From NCBI RefSeq assembly GCF_900102785.1, contig NZ_FNGC01000002.1:346833-410832 (forward strand): 64,000 nt of DNA, read 5' to 3'. Positions 16,254 through 25,049 of the stretch are shown one piece after another; positions within the stretch are counted from its first letter, which is position 1; each line of letters opens with the position of its first letter. Below the pieces are notes generated by a model. That model saw nothing but the letters and a program-made list of their open reading frames with translations. It did no database searches and was not told where the DNA came from. Made by a program: the position numbers and the translations under genes. The DNA comes from Arthrobacter sp. ok362. Lineage in GTDB: Bacteria > Actinomycetota > Actinomycetes > Actinomycetales > Micrococcaceae.

Positions 16254-17125
16254 GGCCGCGGGGCCAGGACCGCCCAGTACGCGGGAATGCTGCCGGGCGG
16301 TCCACCGGCCTCCATCGGGTTGGTCCTCAGGACGGTGGCACCCTCCGCGATGAGGGTCCAGCGGTCCGCGGGAAACACGCGCGAGCGTTGCCCGGCACCG
16401 AATTGGCCCGGTTTCGGCAGGGCAGAAATGGCCTGGCGGAGCGGTCCGGGGATCTTCTCGCCCGTGGCGCCCAGCCCCCGCAGGTAGCTGAGCGCGCCGC
16501 CCGCGACGTTTGTCTCGACGAGGTAGATCCGTCCCCGGGTGCCGAGGAGGGCTTCGATGGAGCCCGCGAGGCATGCCTGCCGTCGCCGGCTAAGGATGTG
16601 GAACACGCCGCGGACAAAGACGTTGGCGTCGCCGAGTTCGCGCGCCAGCCCGGCTGCCGCGGCCGGCTGCGTGGCATCCAGGCTCCGGAAACTGAGGCCC
16701 GGGACATGCGGCTGCGCGCAATGCGCGGCTGCCACGGCCTCGGGTGAGACGTCGACGCCTAGGACCGAGGGGAAGATTTCTGTCAGCCGCCGTGTGATGG
16801 AGCCGTTCCCGCAGCCGAGATCGATCATGGGAAGGCTGGTATCCATCGCGCCGGCCATTGCCTGCAGGTGGTGCCGGATCTCTTCGTTCCCGGCGCCGGG
16901 GGCGGCATCCCAGATGATCGGTTCCCGGAGGGAACCAAGGGAGACTCCGCGCCAGAAGGCATCCCAGCGTCGGTCCGGGCTGCTGGGACGGTGCAGGGAC
17001 AGTACCGCGACCCTGGCTGCCAGCCGGAGCGTGTCCGCCGCACTGTGCAGGCCCGTCCCGCTTGTGTGTGTGGCTGTTTTGGGCGTGTCCGTTTTGGGCG
17101 TGCCCGCCGGAACCGGTCCGCTCAC
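16220..17125 (-). CDS. SAM-dependent methyltransferase
   Basis: This 301-residue class I methyltransferase has motif I as MIDLGCGNGS (about 100-109), then the acidic residue of beta-2 in VLGVDVSPEA and RSLDAT further on. The substrate is unknown. The N-terminal 25 residues are Thr/Pro/Lys-rich with a small repeat (PKTDTPKTATH) and look disordered. Its ATG overlaps the stop of the GGDEF-EAL gene (ATGA at 17122-17125), making it the third member of an overlapping operon with DUF7793. This suggests a link with c-di-GMP signalling, but no direct evidence is visible. Confidence 0.8.
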   Translation of the reverse strand: MSGPVPAGTPKTDTPKTATHTSGTGLHSAADTLRLAARVAVLSLHRPSSPDRRWDAFWRGVSLGSLREPIIWDAAPGAGNEEIRHHLQAMAGAMDTSLPMIDLGCGNGSITRRLTEIFPSVLGVDVSPEAVAAAHCAQPHVPGLSFRSLDATQPAAAAGLARELGDANVFVRGVFHILSRRRQACLAGSIEALLGTRGRIYLVETNVAGGALSYLRGLGATGEKIPGPLRQAISALPKPGQFGAGQRSRVFPADRWTLIAEGATVLRTNPMEAGGPPGSIPAYWAVLAPRPQTSGNVSTRW

Positions 17126-18654
17126 GCGAGGGGACCATCTCTGTGCGCGAGCAGATCCGTCATGTCCGACACCGGCAGCGGACGGCTGAAGAAGTACCCC
17201 TGACCGAATTCGCAGTTCAGCTGCCGCAGCCTGTTCGCTTGCTCCCTGTCCTCGATGCCCTCGGCGACGGCGCCCAGTCCGGCCGAATGGATCAGTTGCA
17301 GGATGGCCGCGACGAATGCCTCCTGTTGCCGGTCTGTGGTCAGTCCGTGGAGCAGGGACTTGTCGATCTTTGCCTGCGCGGCCGGAAGGGTGCGCAGGTA
17401 GCTGATGGACGAATAGCCCGTGCCGAAGTCGTCGATCTCGATCCGGACGCCGAGATCATTGAGCGACTGCATGGTGGCTGCCACTTCCGGGCCGCCGCGC
17501 ATGATCGCGGTTTCGGTGATCTCGATTGAGACCTGGCAGGGGTCGACGCCGTGCCGGGCCAACAGGCTTTCGACATAGGGCGCCAGATCGACGTGGTGCA
17601 GGTCCGCAGGGGAGAGATTGATGTGCGTGCTGAAGTCCGCCGGAAGCCCGGGATTGGACTTCCATCGGCCGGTTTGCGCGATGGCGTTCCGGAGCACCCA
17701 GTGGCCGATTTCCACGGTGAGCCCGGCCTCGTCGGCGGCGTCGAGGAAGGTATCCGGCGCCAGCAGGCCCAAAGCGGGGTGGCGCCAGCGGATCAGGGCC
17801 TCGGCGCCGGCAATGGCTCCGGTGCGCAGGTCCATGATGGGCTGGTATTCCAGCTCGAGCTGGTCCATCGCCAGCGCCGTCCTCAGCTCCGCCACCTGGT
17901 GGACGCGCTGCTTGGCGGCATCGTGCATGGCCGCGGAAAAGACCAGGAGGGTGTCCCGGCCGCGTTTCTTGGCCTCATGCATGGCGATGTCGGCATCACG
18001 GATGAGTTCCTCGCTGCGCAGGCCAGGTTCCCCCAGCCGGACACCGGTTCCTGCCGTAAGGCCGACTGCGACCCCGCCGGCGACGATTCTGTCCTTCAGC
18101 GATTCGCCGAGCCGGGCCGCGATCTGCAGCACGGCCTCCGTGTCCTGGTCCGCGACGAGCACGGCGAACTCGTCGCCGCTGAGGCGTGCGATCAGGTGGC
18201 CGGCCCCGGCCGCCTGGCTAAGCCGCTGGGCCGCTTCGCGCAGCACGGCGTCCCCCGCGGCGTGGCCGAGGCTGTCGTTGATGAGCCGGAAGGAATCGAG
18301 GTCCAGCAGGATGAGGGCCGGCTGGTGTCCCGCGCCGGCCCCGGCAACGGCTTCGGCCGCTTTTTCCTGCAGCAGCGAGCGGCTCGCCAGGCCGGTCAGC
18401 TCGTCGGTGTTGATGACGCGCCGGAGTTCGGCTTTGGCCGCCTCGAGGAGAGCGGTCCGCTCGGCGACCCGGACTTCCAGGTCCTCGTACATGCTTTGGA
18501 GCTCTTCGGCCAGCAGGTTGATGCCGGTGGTGACGGCGTCAATGCCGTCCCGTGCCGGTGAGACTGGCAGGCGGTTCGACAGATCGCCCGAGGACAGTAC
18601 GACGATGCCGTCCACGAGTTCCTCGAGGCGGCGGTCATCCTCACGCCCTGTCAT
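17122..18654 (-). CDS. GGDEF-EAL c-di-GMP signalling protein
   Basis: This 510-residue protein has a HAMP-like N-terminal part (about 12-60) and a short coiled coil (55-82). The GGDEF domain is at 85-240 with signature SGDEF (159-163) and the EAL domain at 260-500. The EAL domain keeps key residues: EAL (285-287), INLSP, EITETAIM, EIDDFGTGYSS, AKIDKS and AVAEGIED, so phosphodiesterase activity is plausible. SGDEF is a tolerated variant of GGDEF, so cyclase activity is possible too. There is no membrane helix, so it is predicted to be cytoplasmic. It overlaps the genes on both sides, which argues for one operon with DUF7793 and the methyltransferase. Confidence 0.9.
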   Translation of the reverse strand: MTGREDDRRLEELVDGIVVLSSGDLSNRLPVSPARDGIDAVTTGINLLAEELQSMYEDLEVRVAERTALLEAAKAELRRVINTDELTGLASRSLLQEKAAEAVAGAGAGHQPALILLDLDSFRLINDSLGHAAGDAVLREAAQRLSQAAGAGHLIARLSGDEFAVLVADQDTEAVLQIAARLGESLKDRIVAGGVAVGLTAGTGVRLGEPGLRSEELIRDADIAMHEAKKRGRDTLLVFSAAMHDAAKQRVHQVAELRTALAMDQLELEYQPIMDLRTGAIAGAEALIRWRHPALGLLAPDTFLDAADEAGLTVEIGHWVLRNAIAQTGRWKSNPGLPADFSTHINLSPADLHHVDLAPYVESLLARHGVDPCQVSIEITETAIMRGGPEVAATMQSLNDLGVRIEIDDFGTGYSSISYLRTLPAAQAKIDKSLLHGLTTDRQQEAFVAAILQLIHSAGLGAVAEGIEDREQANRLRQLNCEFGQGYFFSRPLPVSDMTDLLAHRDGPLA

Positions 18655-19039
18655 GACCCTGCGCGGTCAGCCAGCGGACCGCCTCATCGCTGTTGGTGAA
18701 AAAGCGTGTCGGAACCGGCGCCGAATTCACGCCCAGGAAGAAATTGGCGAGAACCCGGTCCACGGCGGACGAGCCGAGGAGCGCGATTGCCGAGGCGTCG
18801 CAGCGCTTGGCGAACACGGCCCGCGCGGCCCTGCTGACGGAATCAGTGGTGGCCATGTCGATCAGCAGCGGCGTGGGCCGGCCGCCGCACACTTCATTGA
18901 CACGATCCATGGCCAGTTGGGCGTTGGGAGCATCAATCACGACGTCCCGGGCCCACTCGAGGCGCAGGATGCCGCTGCTGTCGAAGTCCAGGGACGAGAT
19001 GTCGCGCCTGCCCGGAGTTTCACGATCCTCTTCTGGCAC
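18641..19039 (-). CDS. DUF7793 (STAS-like) small protein
   Basis: This roughly 132-residue protein resembles the DUF7793 family of Micrococcaceae, with a SpoIIAA/STAS-like shape. An N-terminal strand region (SSGILRLEWARDVVIDA) leads to LLIDMATTDSVSRAARAVFA, LLGSSAVDRVLANFFLGV and FFTNSDEAVRWL. It may act as a small regulatory partner. I prefer the GTG at 19039 because AGGA lies eight bases upstream; a TTG two codons earlier (19045) is possible. It overlaps the GGDEF-EAL gene by 14 bases and is the first gene of that operon. Confidence 0.7.
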   Translation of the reverse strand: MPEEDRETPGRRDISSLDFDSSGILRLEWARDVVIDAPNAQLAMDRVNEVCGGRPTPLLIDMATTDSVSRAARAVFAKRCDASAIALLGSSAVDRVLANFFLGVNSAPVPTRFFTNSDEAVRWLTAQGHDRA

Positions 19040-19129
19040 CAGCAATCCTCAATGTCGCCCCAACGGTTTGCACTCATGATGACACTAATGCACAGGGGGC
19101 GCAGGCAGTAACCCGTCGGTGTAGTAGCG

Positions 19130-20155
19130 CTAGGCGGCGGCGCGGGCCAATTTTCGGGTCACGGAGTTCTTCCGGGCAGTGTGCAGCATGTCCACCGTCA
19201 GCACGAGCAGCGCCAGCCAGACGACGCCGAAACCGACCCAGCGGTCCGGGGTCATGGTTTCCTTGAACACGACGAGCGCGACGATGAACTGCAGGACAGG
19301 TGCGAAGTACTGCAGCAGGCCGATCGTTGTCATCGGCAGCCGGCGGGCAGAGGCCCCGAAGAACAGCAGCGGGACCGCGGTGATGACGCCCGACGCCACC
19401 AGCAGCCAAAAATGCCCCGCACCGTTCGAGGCCAGACTTGCCGCCCCGCTGACCGCGAGGAAGATCATCGTGGCCGCGGCCACTGGCGCCAGCACGATCG
19501 TCTCCACGGTGAGGCTCGTGATCGCGTCCGCCCGCGGGCCAACATGCTTCTTGACAAATCCGTACAGTCCGAAGCTCAGCGCCAGCGTCAGCGCGATCCA
19601 GGGGAGCTTGCCGTAGGAGACCGTCAGCACTCCGACGGCAACGAAACCGATGCCGACGGCGGCCCACTGCAGCGGCCGCAGCTTCTCCTTCAGGACAAAG
19701 ACTCCCAGCAACACGGAGACCAGCGGGTTGATGAAATAGCCCAAAGAGGCTTCGACGGCCTGGCCGGTGGTCACGCCGTAGGTATACGTCAGCCAGTTCA
19801 CCGCGATCAGAACTGCGGCGATGGACAGCGGGCCAATCACCGTGCGGTTGCGGAATGCGGCGCCGAGCACCCGCCAGGAGCGGGTGACGGTGATCAGCAG
19901 GGTGCAAAACAGAAGTGACCAGACCACCCGGTTGGCCACGATCTCGACGGCGCCGGCGGGTGCCAGCACAAAGAAATACAGGGGCAGCAGTCCCCAGAGC
20001 CCGTAAGCGCCGATGCCGAACAGGATCCCCGCCGTCGTGTCCTTGTCTACCTGCGCCGGTCCAGCCGGCCGGGCCGGCGCAGACCCTGTTGCAGCGGCTG
20101 CGGCGCTCGTCGCTGTCAGTGGGGCGGGGGAGAAGGATCCATCGGGCTTAGGCAC
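19130..20155 (-). CDS. rarD: EamA-family transporter RarD
   Basis: This 341-residue membrane protein of the drug/metabolite transporter superfamily has ten predicted helices. It matches RarD: GILFGIGAYGLWGLLPLYF, EIVANRVVWSLLF, NWLTYTYGV, SLGYFINPLVSVLLGV and LQYFAPVLQFIVAL. The physiological substrate of RarD is not firmly known. The N-terminal about 40 residues are Ala/Pro-rich and probably disordered. The start is a GTG. It is divergent from the second fprA gene with a 130-base intergenic region. Confidence 0.88.
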   Translation of the reverse strand: MPKPDGSFSPAPLTATSAAAAATGSAPARPAGPAQVDKDTTAGILFGIGAYGLWGLLPLYFFVLAPAGAVEIVANRVVWSLLFCTLLITVTRSWRVLGAAFRNRTVIGPLSIAAVLIAVNWLTYTYGVTTGQAVEASLGYFINPLVSVLLGVFVLKEKLRPLQWAAVGIGFVAVGVLTVSYGKLPWIALTLALSFGLYGFVKKHVGPRADAITSLTVETIVLAPVAAATMIFLAVSGAASLASNGAGHFWLLVASGVITAVPLLFFGASARRLPMTTIGLLQYFAPVLQFIVALVVFKETMTPDRWVGFGVVWLALLVLTVDMLHTARKNSVTRKLARAAA

Positions 20156-20223
20156 AAGATCAATAACACCACCTGTGCGGCGACTATTCCTGCCGATCGG
20201 AGCGCGAGCCAGCCGGCGACATT

Positions 20224-20229
20224 TAGAAT
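20224..20229 (+). promoter_or_regulatory. -10 box TAGAAT of the second fprA
   Basis: TAGAAT sits about 56 bases before the GTG start of fprA in an AT-richer patch. The -35 is not clear. The leader would carry the AGAAGG ribosome site. Confidence 0.4.
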
Positions 20230-20285
20230 AGGGGCCTGTGCGCTGTATCTACTGGCGCTGTCCCTAAGACTCAGAAGGGCTCCCG

Positions 20286-21722
20286 GTGTCCAACTCGGCC
20301 GAATCCCCATCCACTCGTCCCCTCCGTGTCGCGATTGTTGGCGCCGGTCCGGCCGGCGTCTACGCCGCGGACATCCTGACGAAGTCCAATGAGGTCAAAG
20401 ACGGCGACTTCCAGGTCAGCATCGATCTCTTCGAGGCATATCCGGCACCGTACGGCCTTATCCGGTATGGGGTGGCTCCTGACCATCCGCGGATCAAGGG
20501 GATCGTCAACGCGCTGCACAAGGTCCTGGATCGCGGCGACATCCGGTTCCTCGGCAACGTCACCTATGGCCAGGATCTGACGCTGCATGACTTCCGGGCG
20601 TTCTACGACGCCGTCATCTTCTCCACCGGCGCCATCAAGGACGCGGACCTGGATATTCCCGGGATCGGCCTGGAGGGTTCCTTCGGCGGGGCAGACTTCG
20701 TCTCCTGGTACGACGGCCACCCCGATGTGCCGCGGGACTGGCCGCTGGAGGCCAAGGAGATTGCGGTGATCGGCAACGGCAACGTGGCCCTCGATGTGGC
20801 CCGCATGCTGGTCAAGCACGCTGATGAACTCCTGGTCACCGAAATCCCGGACAACGTCTACCGGGCCCTGAAGGATTCGCCGGTCACCGACGTCCACGTT
20901 TTTGGCCGCCGCGGCCCGGCCCAGGTGAAGTTCACGCCGCTGGAGCTGCGCGAACTCAGCCACGCCAAAGACGTGGACATCGTCCTGTACCCGGAGGATT
21001 TCGACTTCGACGAGGCCTCGGACGAGGCCATCCGCAGCAACAACCAGGTACGGACCATGGTCAACACCCTGACGAACTGGCTCGTCGAGGAGCATGCCGA
21101 GGCCGAGGAACCGTCCTCGCGCCGGCTGCACCTGCACTTCCTGCACAGCCCCGTCGAGATCCATGACGACGCCGCGAACCCCGGCAAGGTCGCCGGCATC
21201 AAGTTCGAACGCATGCAGCTGGACGGCACCGGGAATGTCAAGGGCACCGGGGAGTTCATCGACTACCCGGTCCAGGCCGTCTACCGGGCGATCGGCTACC
21301 ACGGTTCGCCGCTGGATGAGCTGGAATACGATGCACGCCGCGGCGTTGTCCCGAACGAGGGCGGCCGGGTGCTCGATGCCGAGGGAAACGCCGTGCCCGG
21401 GATCTACGCCACGGGCTGGATCAAGCGCGGTCCGGTCGGGCTGATCGGCCACACCAAGGGCGACGCGCTGGAGACCATCGGCTTCCTGCTGGAGGACCGG
21501 CTGACCCTGCCGCCGGCGCAGAACCCGGACCCGCAGGCCATCATCGACCTGCTCCAGGAGCGGGGCATCGAGTACACCACGTGGGAAGGGTGGATCAAGC
21601 TCGACGCCCACGAGCTCGCCCTCGGAGCGGAGTGGTCCGCGGCGGCATCCGCCAACGGGATCGAACGGGAGCGCATCAAGGTTGTGCCGCGCGAACACAT
21701 GATTGAGATTTCGCGCGACTAG
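20286..21722 (+). CDS. fprA: Ferredoxin-NADP+ reductase, FprA type
   Basis: This complete 478-residue flavoprotein of the adrenodoxin-reductase family passes electrons from NADPH through FAD to ferredoxin. It shows the FAD Rossmann motif VAIVGAGPAGVYAAD near the start, YGLIRYGVAPDHPRIKG, the NADP-binding IAVIGNGNVALDVARML (about 159-175) and the FAD contact ATGWIKRGPVGLIGHTKGD. The start is a GTG with AGAAGG upstream. A diverged second copy ends at base 485. It is followed by the GAF regulator gene but is not obviously functionally linked to it. Confidence 0.93.
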   Translation: MSNSAESPSTRPLRVAIVGAGPAGVYAADILTKSNEVKDGDFQVSIDLFEAYPAPYGLIRYGVAPDHPRIKGIVNALHKVLDRGDIRFLGNVTYGQDLTLHDFRAFYDAVIFSTGAIKDADLDIPGIGLEGSFGGADFVSWYDGHPDVPRDWPLEAKEIAVIGNGNVALDVARMLVKHADELLVTEIPDNVYRALKDSPVTDVHVFGRRGPAQVKFTPLELRELSHAKDVDIVLYPEDFDFDEASDEAIRSNNQVRTMVNTLTNWLVEEHAEAEEPSSRRLHLHFLHSPVEIHDDAANPGKVAGIKFERMQLDGTGNVKGTGEFIDYPVQAVYRAIGYHGSPLDELEYDARRGVVPNEGGRVLDAEGNAVPGIYATGWIKRGPVGLIGHTKGDALETIGFLLEDRLTLPPAQNPDPQAIIDLLQERGIEYTTWEGWIKLDAHELALGAEWSAAASANGIERERIKVVPREHMIEISRD

Positions 21723-21865
21723 CCCGTGCCGGGGCCGCTGCTGAGGCGGCCGGCTGTGCTGGCTGAGGAACAGAGACGTGCGTTTCCAAACTTCCCGCCC
21801 GGAACTAGACTGGGCCGGACGTGGCGGCCTCCGGCACGCCGTCGAGCCCGTCCGGTGGGAGTTCA

Positions 21866-23245
21866 ATGAGGAATCTGGTCCATCCGGCAGCACTGTTACC
21901 GCCAGCAGGCGGGGTCTCCGCAGCGCTGCGCCAGCAGCATGCCAGTGCCGGGCACGAGGAACTGGACTTGCGGGGACCCGATTTCCCCGCGGACCTGCAC
22001 CTGCGCGGACTCAGCAGCCTGGTCCAGGAGTCGTGGCGGCGGTCGGTGGAACTGCAGGCCAACCCGGACAACCCCGAGGCGCCGCTGGCCATGGACCGCG
22101 AAGAACTCGAAGAGTACCGCCGCCAGCATCCGCTCGCGGCCATCATGCCCGTGATCCACAAGCTCCTCGTCCTGCCGAGCCATGACAGCGGGATGCTGGT
22201 GGCCGTGGGGGACGAGGTCGGCAGGCTGCTCTGGGTGGAAGGCGACGCCGCCTTGCAGCGTCGGGCCGAGGGCATGATGTTTGTCCCGGGCGCCGACTGG
22301 TCCGAGGCGACAGTCGGCACCAGCGCCCCGGGCACCGCGCTGGCCCTCGGCCGGGGCATCCAGATCTCCGGTGCAGAACACTACAAGCGTTCGGTGCATC
22401 CGTGGAGCTGCACGGCTGTGCCCTTCCACGATCCGGATTCCGGCGCCTTGCTGGGGGTCGTGGACATTACCGGTACGGAGTCGGCGGTGGCCCCGCATAC
22501 GTTGTCGCTAGTTGAAGCGACGGTCGCCGCGGCCCAGGCGCACCTGCGGGTGGAACGGCTGCAGCTGGCCGCGGGCCAGTCCTCGCCGTCCCGGCGACGA
22601 AGCCCGGCCGCGCCGAAAACGGTGGGGGTGCCGGCTGCCAACAGCCTGTACCGCAACAGCCTGCAGCTGCTCGGCCGTGATCAGGCACTGCTCAGCATCG
22701 ACGGCCGCACCGTGGCCCTGTCCGCACGGCACAGTGAGATCCTGGCCCTGCTCAGCACCCACCCCGGAGGGCTGAACGCCGAGGAGCTGTGCGCCCTCCT
22801 GTACCCCGGGGAAGCCTCCACCATGACGCTGCGTGCGGAAATGGTGCGCCTGCGCAAGGTCCTGCACCAGCTCAATCCCGGCGCCGTCCCGGAATCACGC
22901 CCCTACCGGCTGCCGCTGGACCTCGTTCCGGACTCCGGGCAGGTGCTGAACTGCCTGCAGCGCGGAGCACACCGGATCGCGCTGGAAATCTACCGCGGCG
23001 CCGTCCTGCCGCGCTCCGAAGCCCCTGGCATCGTGGAACTTCGGGCCAGGGTCTCCGCGCTTATGCGCGAGGTCCTGCTGACCGACGGCAGTCCCGAATC
23101 GCTGCTGAAGTACGCCGAGCTGCCCGAGGCAAGGGACGACGTCGACGTCCGGACCGCCGCGCTCAAGCTGCTGGCGCCCCGCTCGCCCAAGCGGGCCGCC
23201 GTCGTCGCCGATCTGGAACGACTGGACCGGGAGCTGCGCGCCTGA
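21866..23245 (+). CDS. GAF-domain transcriptional regulator with winged-helix C-terminus
   Basis: The 459-residue protein begins like the AcoR-type activators of acetoin and aldehyde genes: SLVQESWRRSVE, then a GAF sensor domain (about 70-220) with LWVEGD, NxGT-like ATVGTSAPGTALALGRGIQI and SCTAVPFHDPDSGALLGVVDITG. It lacks the sigma-54 AAA+ domain. It has instead a C-terminal winged-helix-like segment (about 270-370, LSARHSEILALLSTHPGGLNAEEL, MTLRAEMVRLRKVL). It would thus work with ordinary RNA polymerase. ATG at 21866 has GGGAG five bases upstream; a GTG 15 codons earlier is open. It precedes an aldehyde dehydrogenase gene it probably controls. Confidence 0.8.
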   Translation: MRNLVHPAALLPPAGGVSAALRQQHASAGHEELDLRGPDFPADLHLRGLSSLVQESWRRSVELQANPDNPEAPLAMDREELEEYRRQHPLAAIMPVIHKLLVLPSHDSGMLVAVGDEVGRLLWVEGDAALQRRAEGMMFVPGADWSEATVGTSAPGTALALGRGIQISGAEHYKRSVHPWSCTAVPFHDPDSGALLGVVDITGTESAVAPHTLSLVEATVAAAQAHLRVERLQLAAGQSSPSRRRSPAAPKTVGVPAANSLYRNSLQLLGRDQALLSIDGRTVALSARHSEILALLSTHPGGLNAEELCALLYPGEASTMTLRAEMVRLRKVLHQLNPGAVPESRPYRLPLDLVPDSGQVLNCLQRGAHRIALEIYRGAVLPRSEAPGIVELRARVSALMREVLLTDGSPESLLKYAELPEARDDVDVRTAALKLLAPRSPKRAAVVADLERLDRELRA

Positions 23246-23346
23246 GCCGTTGCAGCGTGCCGGGACATCCGGGTGGTGACCAGGCATGGGCCCACGCCTG
23301 CCGGGTTCCCTGGCCGAGCTTGCGAGGTTAGGGGGCAGGTGGGGAC

Positions 23347-23396
23347 GGTTGCAACCTGACTGCAACCTTAGCGCCCCTACGCTGAGTGCAACGGGG
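23347..23396. promoter_or_regulatory. TGCAAC repeats before the aldehyde dehydrogenase
   Basis: A perfect 10-base palindrome GGTTGCAACC (23347-23356) is followed by CTGCAACC and GTGCAACG. Three TGCAAC copies in 50 bases upstream of the ALDH start suggest a regulator site, possibly for the GAF protein. Confidence 0.4.
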
Positions 23397-23444
23397 GCCG
23401 GAAGCGCCTTGCTGCCCCCATCTTGCACAGCAAAGGAGCTAGCA

Positions 23445-24968
23445 ATGACTGTTTTCGCCCAGCCCGGTACCGAGGGCTCGAAAGTCACGTTCAAGGACCG
23501 CTACGAAAACTGGATCGGCGGCGAATGGGTTGCCCCGGTCAAGGGCCAGTACTTCGAGAACATCACCCCGGTGACCGGCAAGGCGTTCTGCGAGGTGGCC
23601 CGCGGCACCGCCGAGGACATCGAACTGGCGTTGGACGCCGCCCACAAGATCGCGCCGTCCTGGGGCAAGACCTCCGTGGCCGAGCGCGCCGCGATCCTGA
23701 ACAAGATTGCCGACCGGATCGATGAGAACACCGAGATGCTCGCCGTCGCCGAATCCTGGGACAACGGCAAGCCGATCCGCGAGACCCTCAACGCGGACAT
23801 TCCCCTCGCCGCGGACCACTTTCGTTACTTTGCCTCCGCCGTCCGCGCCCAGGAGGGCCGCCTTTCCCAGCTCGACGACGACACCACCGCCTACCACTAC
23901 CACGAGCCGCTCGGCGTCGTCGGGCAGATCATTCCCTGGAACTTCCCGATCCTCATGGCCGTCTGGAAGCTCGCCCCGGCGCTCGCCGCGGGCAACGCCG
24001 TGGTGCTGAAGCCGGCCGAGCAGACGCCGTCCTCGATCCTGGTGCTGATGGAACTGATCAGCGACATCCTGCCGGCCGGTGTGGTCAACGTGGTCAACGG
24101 CTTCGGTGTGGAGGCCGGCAAGCCGCTGGCCTCCAGCCCGCGGATCCGCAAGATCGCCTTCACCGGCGAAACCACCACCGGCCGCCTGATCAGCCAGTAC
24201 GCGAGCCAGAACCTGATCCCGGTCACCCTGGAACTCGGCGGCAAGAGCCCCAACATCTTCTTCAACGACGTTGCCGAGAACAATGACGCCTTCTACGACA
24301 AGGCCCTTGAAGGCTTCACGCTCTTCGCCTTCAACCAGGGCGAGGTCTGCACCTGCCCGTCCCGCGCCCTGGTCCAGGAAGGCATCTACGACTCGTTCAT
24401 GTCCGACGCACTGGCCCGCACCCAGAAGATTATTCAGGGCAACCCGCTGGATACCGAGACCCAGCTCGGCGCCCAGGCCTCCAATGACCAGCTTGAGAAG
24501 ATCCTGTCCTACATCGACATCGGAAAGCAGGAGGGTGCCAAAGCCCTCACCGGCGGCGCCCGCGCCGAGCTGTCCGGAGACCTGGCCGGCGGCTACTACG
24601 TGCAGCCGACCATTTTCGAAGGCCACAACAAGATGCGCATCTTCCAGGAGGAGATCTTCGGACCCGTCGTGTCGGTGACGCGCTTCAGTGATTACAGCGA
24701 CGCCATGGGGATCGCCAACGACACCCTCTACGGCCTCGGCGCCGGCGTCTGGTCCCGCAACGGCAATGTCGCCTACCGTGCCGGCCGCGAGATCCAGGCC
24801 GGGCGCGTGTGGGTCAACAACTACCACGCCTACCCGGCCGGTGCCGCGTTCGGCGGGTACAAGTCCTCCGGCATCGGGCGCGAGAACCACGCGATGATGC
24901 TGGATCACTACCAGCAGACCAAGAACCTCCTGGTCAGCTACAACGAAAACAAGCTCGGCTTCTTCTAA
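23445..24968 (+). CDS. NAD+ aldehyde dehydrogenase (acetaldehyde/ExaC-like)
   Basis: The 507-residue enzyme belongs to the broad NAD+ aldehyde dehydrogenase group that oxidises acetaldehyde and similar aldehydes to acids (AldA/ExaC/AcoD-like). The catalytic residues are Glu263 in LELGGKSPN and Cys302 in [15 protein letters not shown]. Other family marks are [14 protein letters not shown] and [18 protein letters not shown] near the end. The ATG at 23445 has GGAG eight bases upstream; the frame is open further upstream. The GAF regulator gene precedes it and a DUF779 gene follows, the usual neighbour of this enzyme group. Confidence 0.92.
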   Translation: MTVFAQPGTEGSKVTFKDRYENWIGGEWVAPVKGQYFENITPVTGKAFCEVARGTAEDIELALDAAHKIAPSWGKTSVAERAAILNKIADRIDENTEMLAVAESWDNGKPIRETLNADIPLAADHFRYFASAVRAQEGRLSQLDDDTTAYHYHEPLGVVGQIIPWNFPILMAVWKLAPALAAGNAVVLKPAEQTPSSILVLMELISDILPAGVVNVVNGFGVEAGKPLASSPRIRKIAFTGETTTGRLISQYASQNLIPVTLELGGKSPNIFFNDVAENNDAFYDKALEGFTLFAFNQGEVCTCPSRALVQEGIYDSFMSDALARTQKIIQGNPLDTETQLGAQASNDQLEKILSYIDIGKQEGAKALTGGARAELSGDLAGGYYVQPTIFEGHNKMRIFQEEIFGPVVSVTRFSDYSDAMGIANDTLYGLGAGVWSRNGNVAYRAGREIQAGRVWVNNYHAYPAGAAFGGYKSSGIGRENHAMMLDHYQQTKNLLVSYNENKLGFF

Positions 24969-24981
24969 GCCGCATTGACCC

Positions 24982-25015
24982 GGGCGGGGCGGATCGGCAG
25001 TGATCCGCCCCGCCC
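24982..25015 (+). terminator. GC-rich hairpin between aldehyde dehydrogenase and DUF779
   Basis: Perfect 14-base arms (24982-24995, 25002-25015) enclose a six-base loop. No T-tract follows, so it may attenuate transcription or protect the upstream mRNA end rather than stop transcription fully. Confidence 0.55.
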
Positions 25016-25049
25016 GCACCACTTTCCGGACCAGCCAGGGAGACCCCCG

